NCBI GenBank assembly: GCA_937900425.1
Contig: CALCDT010000213.1
Span: forward strand, 1 to 26,768
Reading direction: 5' to 3'
Source of the DNA: an uncultured Alphaproteobacteria bacterium
GTDB taxonomy: Bacteria; Pseudomonadota; Alphaproteobacteria; Rhizobiales; Pleomorphomonadaceae
Length of the DNA: 26,768 nt
The notes under the pieces were generated by a model. It saw only the letters and a list, made by a program, of their open reading frames with translations, made no database searches and was not told the DNA's origin. A program made the translations under genes and the position numbers. This document shows positions 6,586-14,970 of this stretch, piece after piece (within the stretch, counting starts at the first letter, position 1; the number at the start of each line of letters is the position of its first letter).

Positions 6586-7962
6586 TCATCCCGGCTGGGG
6601 CAGCGTCCGGGTTCGCGCGACGATCCGCACCGCCAGCATCGCGAAGGACACCGCGACGCCGGCGAAGATCGCGACCTGCAGCCCGGCCGCGCCGTGGCCG
6701 AGCCGGACGGCGACCACGTGGGCCACCGGCAGCGCCACCAGCCAGAAGGCGAGCGCCTGCAGGATCAGCGGCCACCAGGCGTCGCCGATGCCGCGCAGCA
6801 CGCCGAGCGCGACGCCCATCATGCCGTCGAAGGCGAGCAGCATCGCCGCGATCGGCAGCGTCGTCGCGAGCACGGCGATCACCGCCGGATCCGACGTCAG
6901 CATCGCCGCGATCTCCTGCGCGTAAACGTGGAGCAGGGCGCCAAAGGCGAGCCCGGTCAGCCCCTCGAGCGCGATCGGCGTCCACGCCGCCCGCCGCAGG
7001 TCGGCGAGATTGCGGGCGCCGAGGGCGTTGCCGACCCGGATCGCCGCAGCGCCGGAATAGCCGACCGCCACCATGTAGGAGAGCGTCACCACCGTCATCG
7101 TCGCCTGATGGGCGGCGAGGGCGGCCGGGGCGATGGTGCCGGCGACCATCAGGATGGCGTTGAAGGCGGCGCTCTCGACGCCTTGGGCGAGGCCCATCGG
7201 CAGGCCGAGGCGGCGGATGCGCCGGCCGTCGTCACCGCCGCCCGAGCGCAGGATGGACCCGGCCCGGCCGAGGGCGGCGATGATCCCGAAGCCGTCGGTC
7301 GACCGCCGCGCCTCGCGCAGCAGCCAGCCGAGCGCCGCCGCCATCGCCGCGACCCGCAGCGCCGAGGTGGTCGCGACGAGCCCCGGGGCACCCTCGAGGC
7401 CGGGCAGCAGGCCGCGGATCAGCGCGAGGTCGAGGCCGATGTTGAGGAGGTTGACGCCGAGGATGATGGCGGTCGCGACCACGGGTCGGCCGATGGTTTC
7501 GATCACCATCGCCGCCACCATGAACACCATGAAGGCCGGCACGCCGAAGGCGTGGGCATGGGCGACCTCCGCCGCCCGTGCCGCCACGACCGGATCCTGG
7601 CCGAGGGCGAGGAACAGCGGCTCGCTGACGAGGGCGAGCGAGGTCGAGGCGAGGCCGAGCAGGAAGGCGTGGGCGAGGGCGGTGACGAGGATCTCGCCGA
7701 TCCGATCCGGGCGCTTCTCGCCGAGCGCGGTCGCCGCCAGCAGCACCGTCACCTGCAGGGCGCCCATCATGATCATGAAGGCGACGATCTGCGGCGCGAG
7801 ACCGAGGCCGATGGCAGCGAGTTCGATCCCGCCGAGCCGTCCGGCCGCCAGCGTGTCGGTGGTGATCAGCAGCATGGTGCCGGCGCGCGACAGCACGATC
7901 GGCAGGGCGAGAACGATGGTGCGGCGGACGTGCCGGCCGAGGCTGGAGCCGGCGGCGGGCAT
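6586..7962 (-). CDS. MATE family efflux transporter
   Basis: This protein of about 458 residues is an inner-membrane multidrug and toxin extrusion pump that would export organic cations or drugs in exchange for Na+ or H+. It has the family's two similar halves of about six hydrophobic segments each, beginning with HVRRTIVLALPIVLSRAGTM (typical MATE first helix and proline) and including the LGLAPQIVAFMIMMGALQVT and AALAAHQATMTVVTLSYMVA segments. The frame is open to 8127. The ATG at 7962 is preferred because the remaining length matches the family and upstream residues are Arg/Pro-rich; neither it nor the in-frame GTG at 7986 has a strong Shine-Dalgarno. It is probably the first gene of a run into sfsA. 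Substrate is unknown. Confidence 0.92.
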   Translation of the reverse strand: MPAAGSSLGRHVRRTIVLALPIVLSRAGTMLLITTDTLAAGRLGGIELAAIGLGLAPQIVAFMIMMGALQVTVLLAATALGEKRPDRIGEILVTALAHAFLLGLASTSLALVSEPLFLALGQDPVVAARAAEVAHAHAFGVPAFMVFMVAAMVIETIGRPVVATAIILGVNLLNIGLDLALIRGLLPGLEGAPGLVATTSALRVAAMAAALGWLLREARRSTDGFGIIAALGRAGSILRSGGGDDGRRIRRLGLPMGLAQGVESAAFNAILMVAGTIAPAALAAHQATMTVVTLSYMVAVGYSGAAAIRVGNALGARNLADLRRAAWTPIALEGLTGLAFGALLHVYAQEIAAMLTSDPAVIAVLATTLPIAAMLLAFDGMMGVALGVLRGIGDAWWPLILQALAFWLVALPVAHVVAVRLGHGAAGLQVAIFAGVAVSFAMLAVRIVARTRTLPQPG

Positions 7963-8122
7963 CGGTGGCGAATGAGTGAGTGTCACTGTGCGCCGATCCC
8001 GTGGCACGGAAGACCGGCGCCGTTCGGGCGGGCGATCACGGTGGAGGAGGATCGGCAGGTGCCGCGTCGGCACGGCGAGAGGCAAAGAACGGACAGCATG
8101 GCGACGCGGGCGGCCCCTTGAC

Positions 8123-8159
8123 GACAAAAGACCCGGCGCTGGGGTGAAGCGCCGGGTCT
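8123..8159 (-). terminator. Rho-independent terminator of the 77-residue protein gene
   Basis: AGACCCGGCGCT (8129-8140) and AGCGCCGGGTCT (8148-8159) form a perfect 12-pair stem with a seven-base loop. On the minus strand the stem is followed by TTTGTCG, giving a TCTTTTGT tract. It lies 58 bases after the stop of the small minus-strand gene and separates it from the MATE gene. The remaining bases 7963-8122 would hold the MATE promoter, but no clear hexamers are seen. Confidence 0.88.
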
Positions 8160-8216
8160 GATGCCGATGTATGGAGGTCTGAAGGGCTTCTTGTGGCCTT
8201 TATAACACGCCTTCGC

Positions 8217-8450
8217 TCAATTCGCCATCACTCTTGCGAGAGTCGAGGTGCGACTTTCGTCGTTTTCGATCAGCACCGTCATGAAGTCGGCCCGATTCGC
8301 CTCGGCGGCCGGGACGATGAGATCGGACTTGCCGATGTGGGTGTCGGTTTCCGGCACGATCTCCGCGCGGGCCTCGACCGAAAGCGAAAAACCCAGAACG
8401 GCGAAGGTCAGGCCGACAAGGCAGGCCGCAGCCACGAGTCCCGTCTGCAT
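8217..8450 (-). CDS. Small secreted or membrane-anchored protein of unknown function
   Basis: This 77-residue protein is not recognised. Its N-terminus is hydrophobic (GLVAAACLVGLTFAVLGFSL, residues 4-23) followed by VEARAEIVPE. That suits either a signal peptide cleaved near ARA or a single membrane anchor with a periplasmic tail of about 50 residues. There are no cysteines after the hydrophobic stretch and no known motif. The ATG at 8450 has only a distant GGGAT ribosome-binding site. A strong terminator directly downstream on the same strand supports it as a real single-gene unit. The leader contains a hairpin (8485-8507). Confidence 0.65.
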   Translation of the reverse strand: MQTGLVAAACLVGLTFAVLGFSLSVEARAEIVPETDTHIGKSDLIVPAAEANRADFMTVLIENDESRTSTLARVMAN

Positions 8451-8484
8451 GGTTGAAGATCCCGTTTCCGTTTGCTGCGGCGCG

Positions 8485-8507
8485 GGAAGGAAACCATGGC
8501 TCCTTCC
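8485..8507 (-). other. Inverted repeat in the leader of the 77-residue protein gene
   Basis: GGAAGGA and TCCTTCC form a seven-pair perfect stem around a nine-base loop containing CCATGG, 35 bases before the start codon. It could be an operator or an RNA leader hairpin. The rest of 8451-8646 shows nothing else. Confidence 0.35.
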
Positions 8508-8646
8508 GGCCCCGCTTCATGAACAGGAAATGGGGAGACTTGGCGGTTTGTTCCAATCACGACGCAAACACGTCCGCGTCATCGCGGATCGCTCCGCGAA
8601 GCCGGATAACGGAAGAGGAAAAGGGGACGGGACGAACGGCAGGCGA

Positions 8647-8907
8647 TCAGCGGGTGCGTTCGACGATCGACAGGCCGCCGATGCTCGTCACGGTGCTCGC
8701 GGCGGAGGGGGCGAGGGTGACGCCGGCACAGGCGTCGCGGTCGGGCCGGGCGCCGCGGCAGTCGGCCATCGAGGGCAGGCGGTCGTCCTTGGGTGCCATC
8801 GACCATTCGTATTCGCCGGCGCCAACGAACGAGGCGGCGATCACGGCGGCGACGCCGAGCATGGCTGCCTGACGCAGCGCTTTCCTGGCCGATGTCTTGG
8901 CGGACAT
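8647..8907 (-). CDS. Small exported or membrane-anchored protein of unknown function
   Basis: This 86-residue protein is not recognised. After a basic start (MSAKTSARKALRQ) comes a hydrophobic stretch (AAMLGVAAVIAASFVGAG, about residues 14-31), then a soluble tail with two cysteines in DCRGARPDRDAC that could form a disulfide in the periplasm. The ATG at 8907 is preferred over the in-frame one at 8940 because GGGAAAGG precedes it and the basic-then-hydrophobic signal is intact from there. It is divergent from coaD across a 237-base gap (8908-9144). That gap has a GGTTAACC palindrome near 8984-8991 and a T-run near 9034-9040 but no clear promoter. Confidence 0.6.
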   Translation of the reverse strand: MSAKTSARKALRQAAMLGVAAVIAASFVGAGEYEWSMAPKDDRLPSMADCRGARPDRDACAGVTLAPSAASTVTSIGGLSIVERTR

Positions 8908-9144
8908 GGAGGCACCTTTCCCTGTCGCGGAACGAGACACGAAGGTCGCGACGATTCAAGCCTAGGGAACACTCGTGAACGGATGGTTAACCCGCTGCCG
9001 GCCGCCGGACCAGCCCGTAAATCGCTTGGCGACCGTTTTTTCAGATCGCGGCAGCGCCGCCCCGCGCCGGGTCTGGACAGGGCGGCGCGGCCGGCGGGTG
9101 GTGCCGGCTTGCCCGGCGGACGGGGAGGGGCTATCCATCGCGCC

Positions 9145-9636
<492 letters not shown>

Positions 9637-9690
9637 GGCCGCCACCGTCCGGGGCCGACGTCCAAGACCCGAAGCCGCAGACCAGAAGAA

Positions 9691-9717
9691 GGACCGTCCG
9701 CGTCGCGGACACGGTCC
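9691..9717 (+). other. Hairpin in the coaD-cyclophilin gap
   Basis: GGACCG/CGGTCC plus TCCGC/GCGGA form a stem with a two-base bulge and a three-base loop. There is no T-run, so it is not a standard terminator. It lies in the leader of the next gene and could be a processing or stability element. Confidence 0.35.
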
Positions 9718-9737
9718 CGCCAGATGGAGACACATCC

Positions 9738-10274
9738 TTGTTCCGTACCCTCATCGCCGGCACCCTCGCCGCCTTCCTCGCCTTCGCCCCGGCCGCCGTG
9801 GCCCAGGATGCCGACCCCGAGAACACGCTCGTCCTGACACTCAAGGACGGCGACGTCACGATCCGCCTGCGTCCGGACCTCGCGCCCAAGCACGTCGAGC
9901 GGGTCAAGACCCTTGCCCGCCAGGGTTTCTACGACGGCATCGTCTTCCACCGCGTCATCGCCGGCTTCATGGCGCAGTCGGGCGACCCGACCGGCACCGG
10001 CATGGGCGGCTCCGACCTGCCCGATCTTCCCGCCGAATTCACCCGCGAGCATTTCGGCCGCGGCGTCATCGGCGCCGCCCGCACCTCCGACCCGAACAGC
10101 GCCAACTCGCAGTTCTTCATCTGCTTCACCGACTGCGGCTTCCTCGACGGCCAGTACACGGTCTGGGGTCAGGTCGTCTCGGGCATGGAGGCGGTCGACA
10201 AGATCAAGGTCGGCGAGCCGCCGGCGAACCCCGACAAGATTATTTCGTTGAAGGTGGCCGCCGACGTGCAGTAA
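9738..10274 (+). CDS. Periplasmic peptidyl-prolyl cis-trans isomerase (cyclophilin) with signal peptide
   Basis: This 178-residue cyclophilin would catalyse proline isomerisation during folding of exported proteins. An N-terminal signal peptide (hydrophobic TLIAGTLAAFLAFAPAAVA, likely cut after A22) is followed by the catalytic FHRVIAGFMAQSGDP (R72 in FHR), the GTGMGGS loop and NSQFFICFTDCGFLDGQYTVWGQV. Translation probably starts at TTG 9738, with GGAGA about 11 bases upstream. The only nearby ATG (9724) is in another frame, and a TTG start keeps the signal peptide complete. It lies 101 bases after coaD and 42 bases before a close paralog lacking the signal peptide; the two look like a tandem duplication split between compartments. 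Confidence 0.94.
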   Translation: MFRTLIAGTLAAFLAFAPAAVAQDADPENTLVLTLKDGDVTIRLRPDLAPKHVERVKTLARQGFYDGIVFHRVIAGFMAQSGDPTGTGMGGSDLPDLPAEFTREHFGRGVIGAARTSDPNSANSQFFICFTDCGFLDGQYTVWGQVVSGMEAVDKIKVGEPPANPDKIISLKVAADVQ

Positions 10275-10316
10275 ACGGCTCGTCACAGACCCGATACGAA
10301 CCGAAGGAGGCCGACC

Positions 10317-10796
10317 GTGGCCGAGATCACCGATCCCGAGAACACCCTGATCATCGAGACCACCAAGGGCCGCGTCGTCATCGCCATGCGCCCGGACCTC
10401 GCCCCCGGCCACGTCGACCACATCAAGAAGCTGGCCCGCGAGGGCTTCTACGACGGCATCGTGTTCCACCGGGTGATCGAGGGCTTCATGGCCCAGACCG
10501 GCTGCCCGAACGGCACCGGCACCGGCGGCTCGAAGTACCCGAACCTCAAGGCCGAGTTCAACGCCGAGCCCCACGTGCGCGGCACCGCCTCGATGGCCCG
10601 GGCCCAGAACCCGAACAGCGCCAACTCGCAGTTCTTCATCTGCTTCGACGACGCCCGCTTCCTCGACCGCCAGTACACGGTCTGGGGCAAGGTCATTGAA
10701 GGCATGGAGAACGTCGACCAGATCAAGCGCGGCGAACCGGTGCGCGATCCCGACAAGATCGTCTCGATGAAGGTCGCGGCCGACGTCGCGGCCTGA
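10317..10796 (+). CDS. Cytoplasmic peptidyl-prolyl cis-trans isomerase (cyclophilin)
   Basis: This 159-residue cyclophilin without a signal peptide assists folding in the cytosol. It shares with the preceding gene DPENTL at the start, GFYDGIVFHRVI, GFMAQ, NSANSQFFICF, QYTVWG and PDKI near the end. It has the active-site FHRVIEGFMAQTG and QFFICFDDARFLDRQYTVWG motifs. The start is GTG at 10317 with a near-perfect GAAGGAGG six bases upstream. A strong terminator 21 bases after the stop closes the coaD-cyclophilin transcription unit. Confidence 0.96.
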   Translation: MAEITDPENTLIIETTKGRVVIAMRPDLAPGHVDHIKKLAREGFYDGIVFHRVIEGFMAQTGCPNGTGTGGSKYPNLKAEFNAEPHVRGTASMARAQNPNSANSQFFICFDDARFLDRQYTVWGKVIEGMENVDQIKRGEPVRDPDKIVSMKVAADVAA

Positions 10797-10817
10797 GCCG
10801 AGGCTCCGTCCGAACAG

Positions 10818-10854
10818 AAAGGTCCGCTCCCGCGAGGGGCGGACCTTTTTCTTT
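10818..10854 (+). terminator. Rho-independent terminator after the second cyclophilin
   Basis: AAAGGTCCGC and GCGGACCTTT pair around TCCCGCGAGG, part of which can extend the stem, followed by TTTTTCTTT on the plus strand. It separates the cyclophilin pair from queA-tgt. Confidence 0.93.
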
Positions 10855-10898
10855 CGCCCCGCAGCGGCCTCGCCTTCGGTCCCCCGGCCAGAATTGTC

Positions 10899-10928
10899 TT
10901 GATCGGCGGGGGAGGGCGGACCTATCAA
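10899..10928 (+). promoter_or_regulatory. Candidate promoter for queA-tgt
   Basis: TTGATC (10899-10904) and TATCAA (10923-10928) are spaced by 18 bases, placing a start about 45 bases before the proposed CTG initiation codon of queA. It lies between the terminator and the gene, where a promoter is expected. The -10 is only a fair match. Confidence 0.3.
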
Positions 10929-10977
10929 CCGCCCGGACCCATCGCCGCCCGCGGGCGGCCAAGCCGGATCGATCACC

Positions 10978-12063
10978 CTGCGCGTCGACCTTTTCGATTT
11001 CGACCTTCCCGAGGACCGGATCGCGCTGCGCCCCGCGCGGCCGCGCGACGCCGCACGCCTGATGCTGGTGCGCCCGGGCGCGGCGCCGGCGGATCGCGTC
11101 GTCCGCGACCTGCCGGACCTCCTCGCGCCGGGCGACGTGCTGGTCTTCAACGACACCCGGGTGATCCCGGCCCAGCTCGAAGGGCTGCGCCTGCGCGGCG
11201 GCGTCGCCGGGCCCTCCATCGGCGCCACCATGCACATGCGGGTGGCCCCGGAACGGTGGCGCGCCTTCGTGCGCGGCGCCCGCAAGCTCACCGTCGGCGA
11301 CCGCGTCGCCTTCGGCGCCGTCAGTGATGGTGCCTGCCTCGGCGCCCGGCTCGACGCCACGGTGGTGGAGAAAGGCGAGGCCGGCGAGGTCGAGTTCGCC
11401 TTCGACGTCGCGGGCCCCGACCTCGACGTCGCCATGGCCACGGTCGGCCACATCCCGCTGCCGCCCTACATCGCCGCCCGCCGGCCGGAGGACGAGGAGG
11501 ACCGGCGCGACTACCAGACGGTCTACGCCCGCGAGGACGGCGCCGTCGCCGCGCCGACGGCGGGCCTGCACTTCACGCCGGACCTGCTCGCCGCGCTGGA
11601 CGAGCGCGGCATCGGCACCGCCTTCGTGACCCTCCACGTCGGTGCCGGCACCTTCCTGCCGGTCAAGGCCGACGACACCGCCGATCACCGCATGCACGCC
11701 GAGATCGGCCATGTCAGCGAGGAGATCGCCGACCGGCTCAACGCCGTGCGCGCCGCCGGCGGCCGCCTCGTGTCGGTCGGCACCACCAGCCTGCGGCTGC
11801 TCGAAAGTGCGACCGGCGAGGACGGCGTCATCCGGCCCTTCGCCGGGCCGACCGACATCTTCATCACCCCGGGCTACCGCTTCCGCGCGGTCGACGCGCT
11901 GATGACCAACTTCCACCTGCCGCGCTCGACGCTCTTCATGCTGGTCTCGGCCTTCTCCGGTCTCGAGACGATGCGCGCCGCCTACGACCACGCCATCGCC
12001 TCCGGCTATCGCTTCTATTCCTACGGAGACGCCTCGCTGCTGTTCCCGGACACCGCCCGATGA
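10978..12063 (+). CDS. queA: S-adenosylmethionine:tRNA ribosyltransferase-isomerase
   Basis: QueA transfers and rearranges the ribosyl group of SAM onto 7-aminomethyl-7-deazaguanine in tRNA, forming epoxyqueuosine. Family blocks are VFNDTRVIPAQL, PTAGLHFTPDLL, HVGAGTFLPV, GTTSLRLLES, MTNFHLPRSTLFMLVSAF and GYRFYSYGDASLL. The first ATG is at 11062, but the conserved N-terminus (RVDLFDFDLPEDRIALRPA) lies upstream of it. Between that segment and the in-frame stop at 10900-10902 there is no ATG, GTG or TTG. The codon where the family's initiator Met falls is CTG 10978, so I propose CTG initiation, giving 361 residues, the normal length. The ribosome-binding site is weak (CCGGA). The stop overlaps the tgt start (ATGA), indicating translational coupling. 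Confidence 0.93.
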   Translation: MRVDLFDFDLPEDRIALRPARPRDAARLMLVRPGAAPADRVVRDLPDLLAPGDVLVFNDTRVIPAQLEGLRLRGGVAGPSIGATMHMRVAPERWRAFVRGARKLTVGDRVAFGAVSDGACLGARLDATVVEKGEAGEVEFAFDVAGPDLDVAMATVGHIPLPPYIAARRPEDEEDRRDYQTVYAREDGAVAAPTAGLHFTPDLLAALDERGIGTAFVTLHVGAGTFLPVKADDTADHRMHAEIGHVSEEIADRLNAVRAAGGRLVSVGTTSLRLLESATGEDGVIRPFAGPTDIFITPGYRFRAVDALMTNFHLPRSTLFMLVSAFSGLETMRAAYDHAIASGYRFYSYGDASLLFPDTAR

Positions 12064-13202
12064 CCGACCGCTTCTCCTTCACCGTCCACGCCATCGACGG
12101 CAGGGCCAGGCGCGGCACCATCGTCACGCCGCACGGCGAGGTCCGCACCCCGGCCTTCATGCCGGTCGGAACCCAGGGCACGGTCAAGGCGATGTTCATG
12201 GAGGACGTCCGCTCGACGGGAGCCGACGTCATCCTCGGCAACACCTATCATCTGATGCTGCGGCCCGGCGCCGAACGTGTCGCCCGGCTCGGCGGCCTCC
12301 ACGACTTCGCGCGCTGGCCGCACACGATCCTGACAGATTCCGGCGGCTTCCAGGTCATGTCGCTGGCCCAGATCCGCAAGCTCACCGAGACCGGCGTCAC
12401 CTTCCAGAGCCACATCGACGGCTCGCGCCACGAGATGACGCCGGAGCGGTCGGTCGAGATTCAGGGCCTGCTCGGCTCCGACATCCAGATGCAGCTCGAC
12501 GAATGCCTGCGCCTGCCGGCCGAGCGCCGCGAGATCGACCGCGCCATGCGGCTGTCGCTGCGCTGGGCGGCGCGCTCGCGGCAGAAGTTCGAGGCGATGG
12601 GCGGGCCGCAGAAGGGGCAGGGCCTCTACGGCATCGTCCAGGGCGGCGACGACGCCGAACTCCGGGCGGTCTCGGCGCAGGAACTCTCGGCCATGCCCTT
12701 CGAGGGCTATTCGATCGGCGGCCTCGCGGTCGGCGAGCCGCAGGCCGTCATGCTGGCGATGCTCGACATCGTCTGTCCGTTGCTGCCGGAGGGCAAGCCG
12801 CGCTACCTGATGGGCGTCGGCACCCCGGACGACATCGTCGAATCCGTCGCCCGCGGCGTCGACCAGTTCGACTGCGTGATGCCGACCCGCGCCGGCCGCC
12901 ACGGCCAGGCCTTCACCCGCTTCGGCAGGATCAACCTGAAGAACGCCCGCCACGCCGACGACCCGCGCCCGCTCGACCCGGACGGCCCCTGCGCCGCGGC
13001 GCGCGACTATTCCCGCGCCTACCTCCACCACCTCGTCCGCACCGGCGAGGCGCTCGGCGCGATGCTGCTGACCTGGATCAACGTCGCCTACTACCAGAGC
13101 CTGATGCAGGGCATCCGCGACGCGATCGAGGCCGGCCGCTACGCCGACTTCGTCGCCGAGGCGAAGGCCGGCTGGGCGAGGGGGGACGTCGCGGCGCGGT
13201 GA
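12060..13202 (+). CDS. tgt: tRNA-guanine(34) transglycosylase with a degenerate zinc site
   Basis: Tgt swaps guanine 34 of GUN-anticodon tRNAs for the queuosine precursor preQ1, just before QueA acts. This 380-residue copy keeps the active site: D93 in TDSGGFQ, D147 and C149 in MQLDEC, GGLAVGE (220-226), and the nucleophile D271 in FDCVMPTR. With a constant offset of nine, the Zymomonas mobilis zinc ligands C318, C320, C323 and H349 align with G309, C311, A314 and I340, so three of four are gone. The flanking DYSRAYLHHL and YYQSLM segments align normally and no frameshift is seen. It starts at ATG 12060 inside the queA stop. Its own stop is three bases from that of the convergent SulP gene. 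Function is probably retained, but metal-free folding would be unusual. Confidence 0.96.
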   Translation: MTDRFSFTVHAIDGRARRGTIVTPHGEVRTPAFMPVGTQGTVKAMFMEDVRSTGADVILGNTYHLMLRPGAERVARLGGLHDFARWPHTILTDSGGFQVMSLAQIRKLTETGVTFQSHIDGSRHEMTPERSVEIQGLLGSDIQMQLDECLRLPAERREIDRAMRLSLRWAARSRQKFEAMGGPQKGQGLYGIVQGGDDAELRAVSAQELSAMPFEGYSIGGLAVGEPQAVMLAMLDIVCPLLPEGKPRYLMGVGTPDDIVESVARGVDQFDCVMPTRAGRHGQAFTRFGRINLKNARHADDPRPLDPDGPCAAARDYSRAYLHHLVRTGEALGAMLLTWINVAYYQSLMQGIRDAIEAGRYADFVAEAKAGWARGDVAAR

Positions 13203-13205
13203 TGC

Positions 13206-14879
13206 TCACCCCGCAATCGCCGCCTCCCGCGTCTCGAAATACCGCGGCTCCAGTGCGCTGCCGTGCGTCAGCCGGGCGATGTCGGCCCTGACGTGTTCCC
13301 GGGCGCCGACGATCGCCACCTCCGCCCCGCGCTTCGCCGCGAGGTCGAAGAAGCTCGACAGCGCCGTGCCGCCGGTGGCGTCGACGAAGGGCACCGTGGT
13401 CATGTCGAGCACGTAGCGCCGCGGCGTCTCGCCGATGCGGTCGAGGATCGAGGAGAGCCGCTGGCTCGCCCCGAAGAAGAACGGCCCGTGGATGCGGTAG
13501 ACGACGACGCCGGAGGGGTCGGCGGCGACGTCGCGGCCGACGACGTCGGCCTCGTCCTCCTCCAGCAGGTGTTCGTGGGTCTCGACCTCCACCGCCTCGG
13601 CCATGCGGTGGACGAACAGCAGCGCCGCCGCGACGACGCCGAAGCCGATCGCCACCGTCAGGTCGAGGAACACGGTGAGCAGGAAGGTCGAGACCAGCAC
13701 GAAGCGGTCGCCGTTGGTGGCGTGGCCGAGGATGTGGCGGATGTGGCGGATCTCGGAGATGTTCCAGGCGACGATGACGAGGATCGCCGCCAGCGCCGAC
13801 AGCGGCACGTAGCCGAGCAGCGGCGCGGCCACCGCCATGAAGGCGAGCAGGAACACCGCGTGCAGCATGCCGGCGATCGGCGTGCGCCCGCCCGAACGGA
13901 TGTTGGTGGCGGTGCGGGCGATCGCCCCGGTCGCCGAGATGCCACCGAAGAACACCGAGGCGCAGTTGGCGACGCCTTGGGCGACCAGTTCGCAGTTGGA
14001 GCGGTGGCGCCGGCCGGTCATGCCGTCGGCGACGACCGCCGAGAGCAGCGATTCGATGCCGGCGAGCAGGGCGATGGTCAGCGCGTCGGGCACCAGTTCG
14101 CGGATCGCCGCGAAGTCCATGTCCGGCAGCGCCGGCGAGGGCAGGGTGCGCGGCACGCCGCCGAAGCGCGAGGCGATGGTGGCGACGTCGAGGCCGAGGC
14201 CCCAGGCCAGCAGCGAGGTGGTGGCGATGGCGATCAGGAAGCCCGGCCAGTGGGGCCGCACCCGCTTGAGGCCGACGATGAGACCGAGCGTCGCCGCCGT
14301 CACGATCACCGCCGCCGGCGCGGTCTCGCCGACGTGCTCCGCGATCGTCGCCATCTTCGGCAGGAATTCGCCGGGCAGGGCGACGTCGAGGCCGAGGATC
14401 TCCTTGAACTGCGAGGCGAGGATCGAGACGGCGATGCCGGCGGTGAAGCCCGTCACCACCGGATAGGGAATGTACTTGATGTAGGTGCCGAGTCGCATCG
14501 CGCCGAGCACGATCAGCAGCAGGCCGGCCATCAGCGTGGCGAGGGCGAGGCCGCCGTAGCCGTGGCGCTGGACGACGTCGAAGACGACGACGATGAAGGC
14601 CGCCGTCGGCCCGCCGATCTGGTAGCGGCTGCCGCCGAAGAGAGAAATGAGGAAGCCGGCGACGATCGCCGTGTAGAGCCCGCGCTCCGGCCCGACGCCG
14701 GAGGCGATGGCGATCGCCATCGCCAGCGGCAGGGCGACGATGGCGACGGTGAGGCCCGCGATGGCATCGGCCCGGAGCGTCGAGAGCGTGTAGCCCTCGC
14801 GAAGGCAGGTGACGAGCTTGGGGGTGAAGAGATCGCCGAGGGCCGGCTGGCGGCTTCGGGGCGCCGGATGGTCGCTCAT
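13206..14879 (-). CDS. SulP family anion transporter with C-terminal STAS domain
   Basis: This 557-residue inner-membrane protein of the SLC26/SulP family would transport sulfate, bicarbonate or a dicarboxylate. About the first 430 residues are hydrophobic. They include the family signature near the first helices (DAIAGLTVAIVALPLAMAIA, then ERGLYTAIVAGFL and GGSRYQIGGPTAAFIV) and later ESLLSAVVADGMTG and SNCELVAQGVAN. The C-terminal STAS domain (about 455-550) has DMTTVPFVDATGGTAL, where the acidic and Thr/Ser positions match anti-sigma-antagonist-like folds. The ATG at 14879 is used, with no strong ribosome-binding site. It is convergent with tgt and divergent from the MFS gene. Substrate cannot be decided from sequence alone. 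Confidence 0.94.
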   Translation of the reverse strand: MSDHPAPRSRQPALGDLFTPKLVTCLREGYTLSTLRADAIAGLTVAIVALPLAMAIAIASGVGPERGLYTAIVAGFLISLFGGSRYQIGGPTAAFIVVVFDVVQRHGYGGLALATLMAGLLLIVLGAMRLGTYIKYIPYPVVTGFTAGIAVSILASQFKEILGLDVALPGEFLPKMATIAEHVGETAPAAVIVTAATLGLIVGLKRVRPHWPGFLIAIATTSLLAWGLGLDVATIASRFGGVPRTLPSPALPDMDFAAIRELVPDALTIALLAGIESLLSAVVADGMTGRRHRSNCELVAQGVANCASVFFGGISATGAIARTATNIRSGGRTPIAGMLHAVFLLAFMAVAAPLLGYVPLSALAAILVIVAWNISEIRHIRHILGHATNGDRFVLVSTFLLTVFLDLTVAIGFGVVAAALLFVHRMAEAVEVETHEHLLEEDEADVVGRDVAADPSGVVVYRIHGPFFFGASQRLSSILDRIGETPRRYVLDMTTVPFVDATGGTALSSFFDLAAKRGAEVAIVGAREHVRADIARLTHGSALEPRYFETREAAIAG

Positions 14880-14942
14880 GGACGCTCGACACGATGAAGA
14901 GGGTGACGTCCGCCACCGCGACGCGGGACGGCCGGAGGCCTG

Positions 14943-14970
14943 TTGATAAGGCGGGCGAAGGAGTTATAGT
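14943..14970 (+). promoter_or_regulatory. Sigma-70-type promoter upstream of the MFS transporter
   Basis: TTGATA (14943-14948) and TATAGT (14965-14970) are separated by 16 bases, a good match to a housekeeping promoter. The leader to the TTG start at 15161 would be about 185 bases and holds no recognised riboswitch or obvious leader peptide. The 281-base gap 14880-15160 must also contain the divergent SulP promoter, which I cannot place. Confidence 0.6.
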
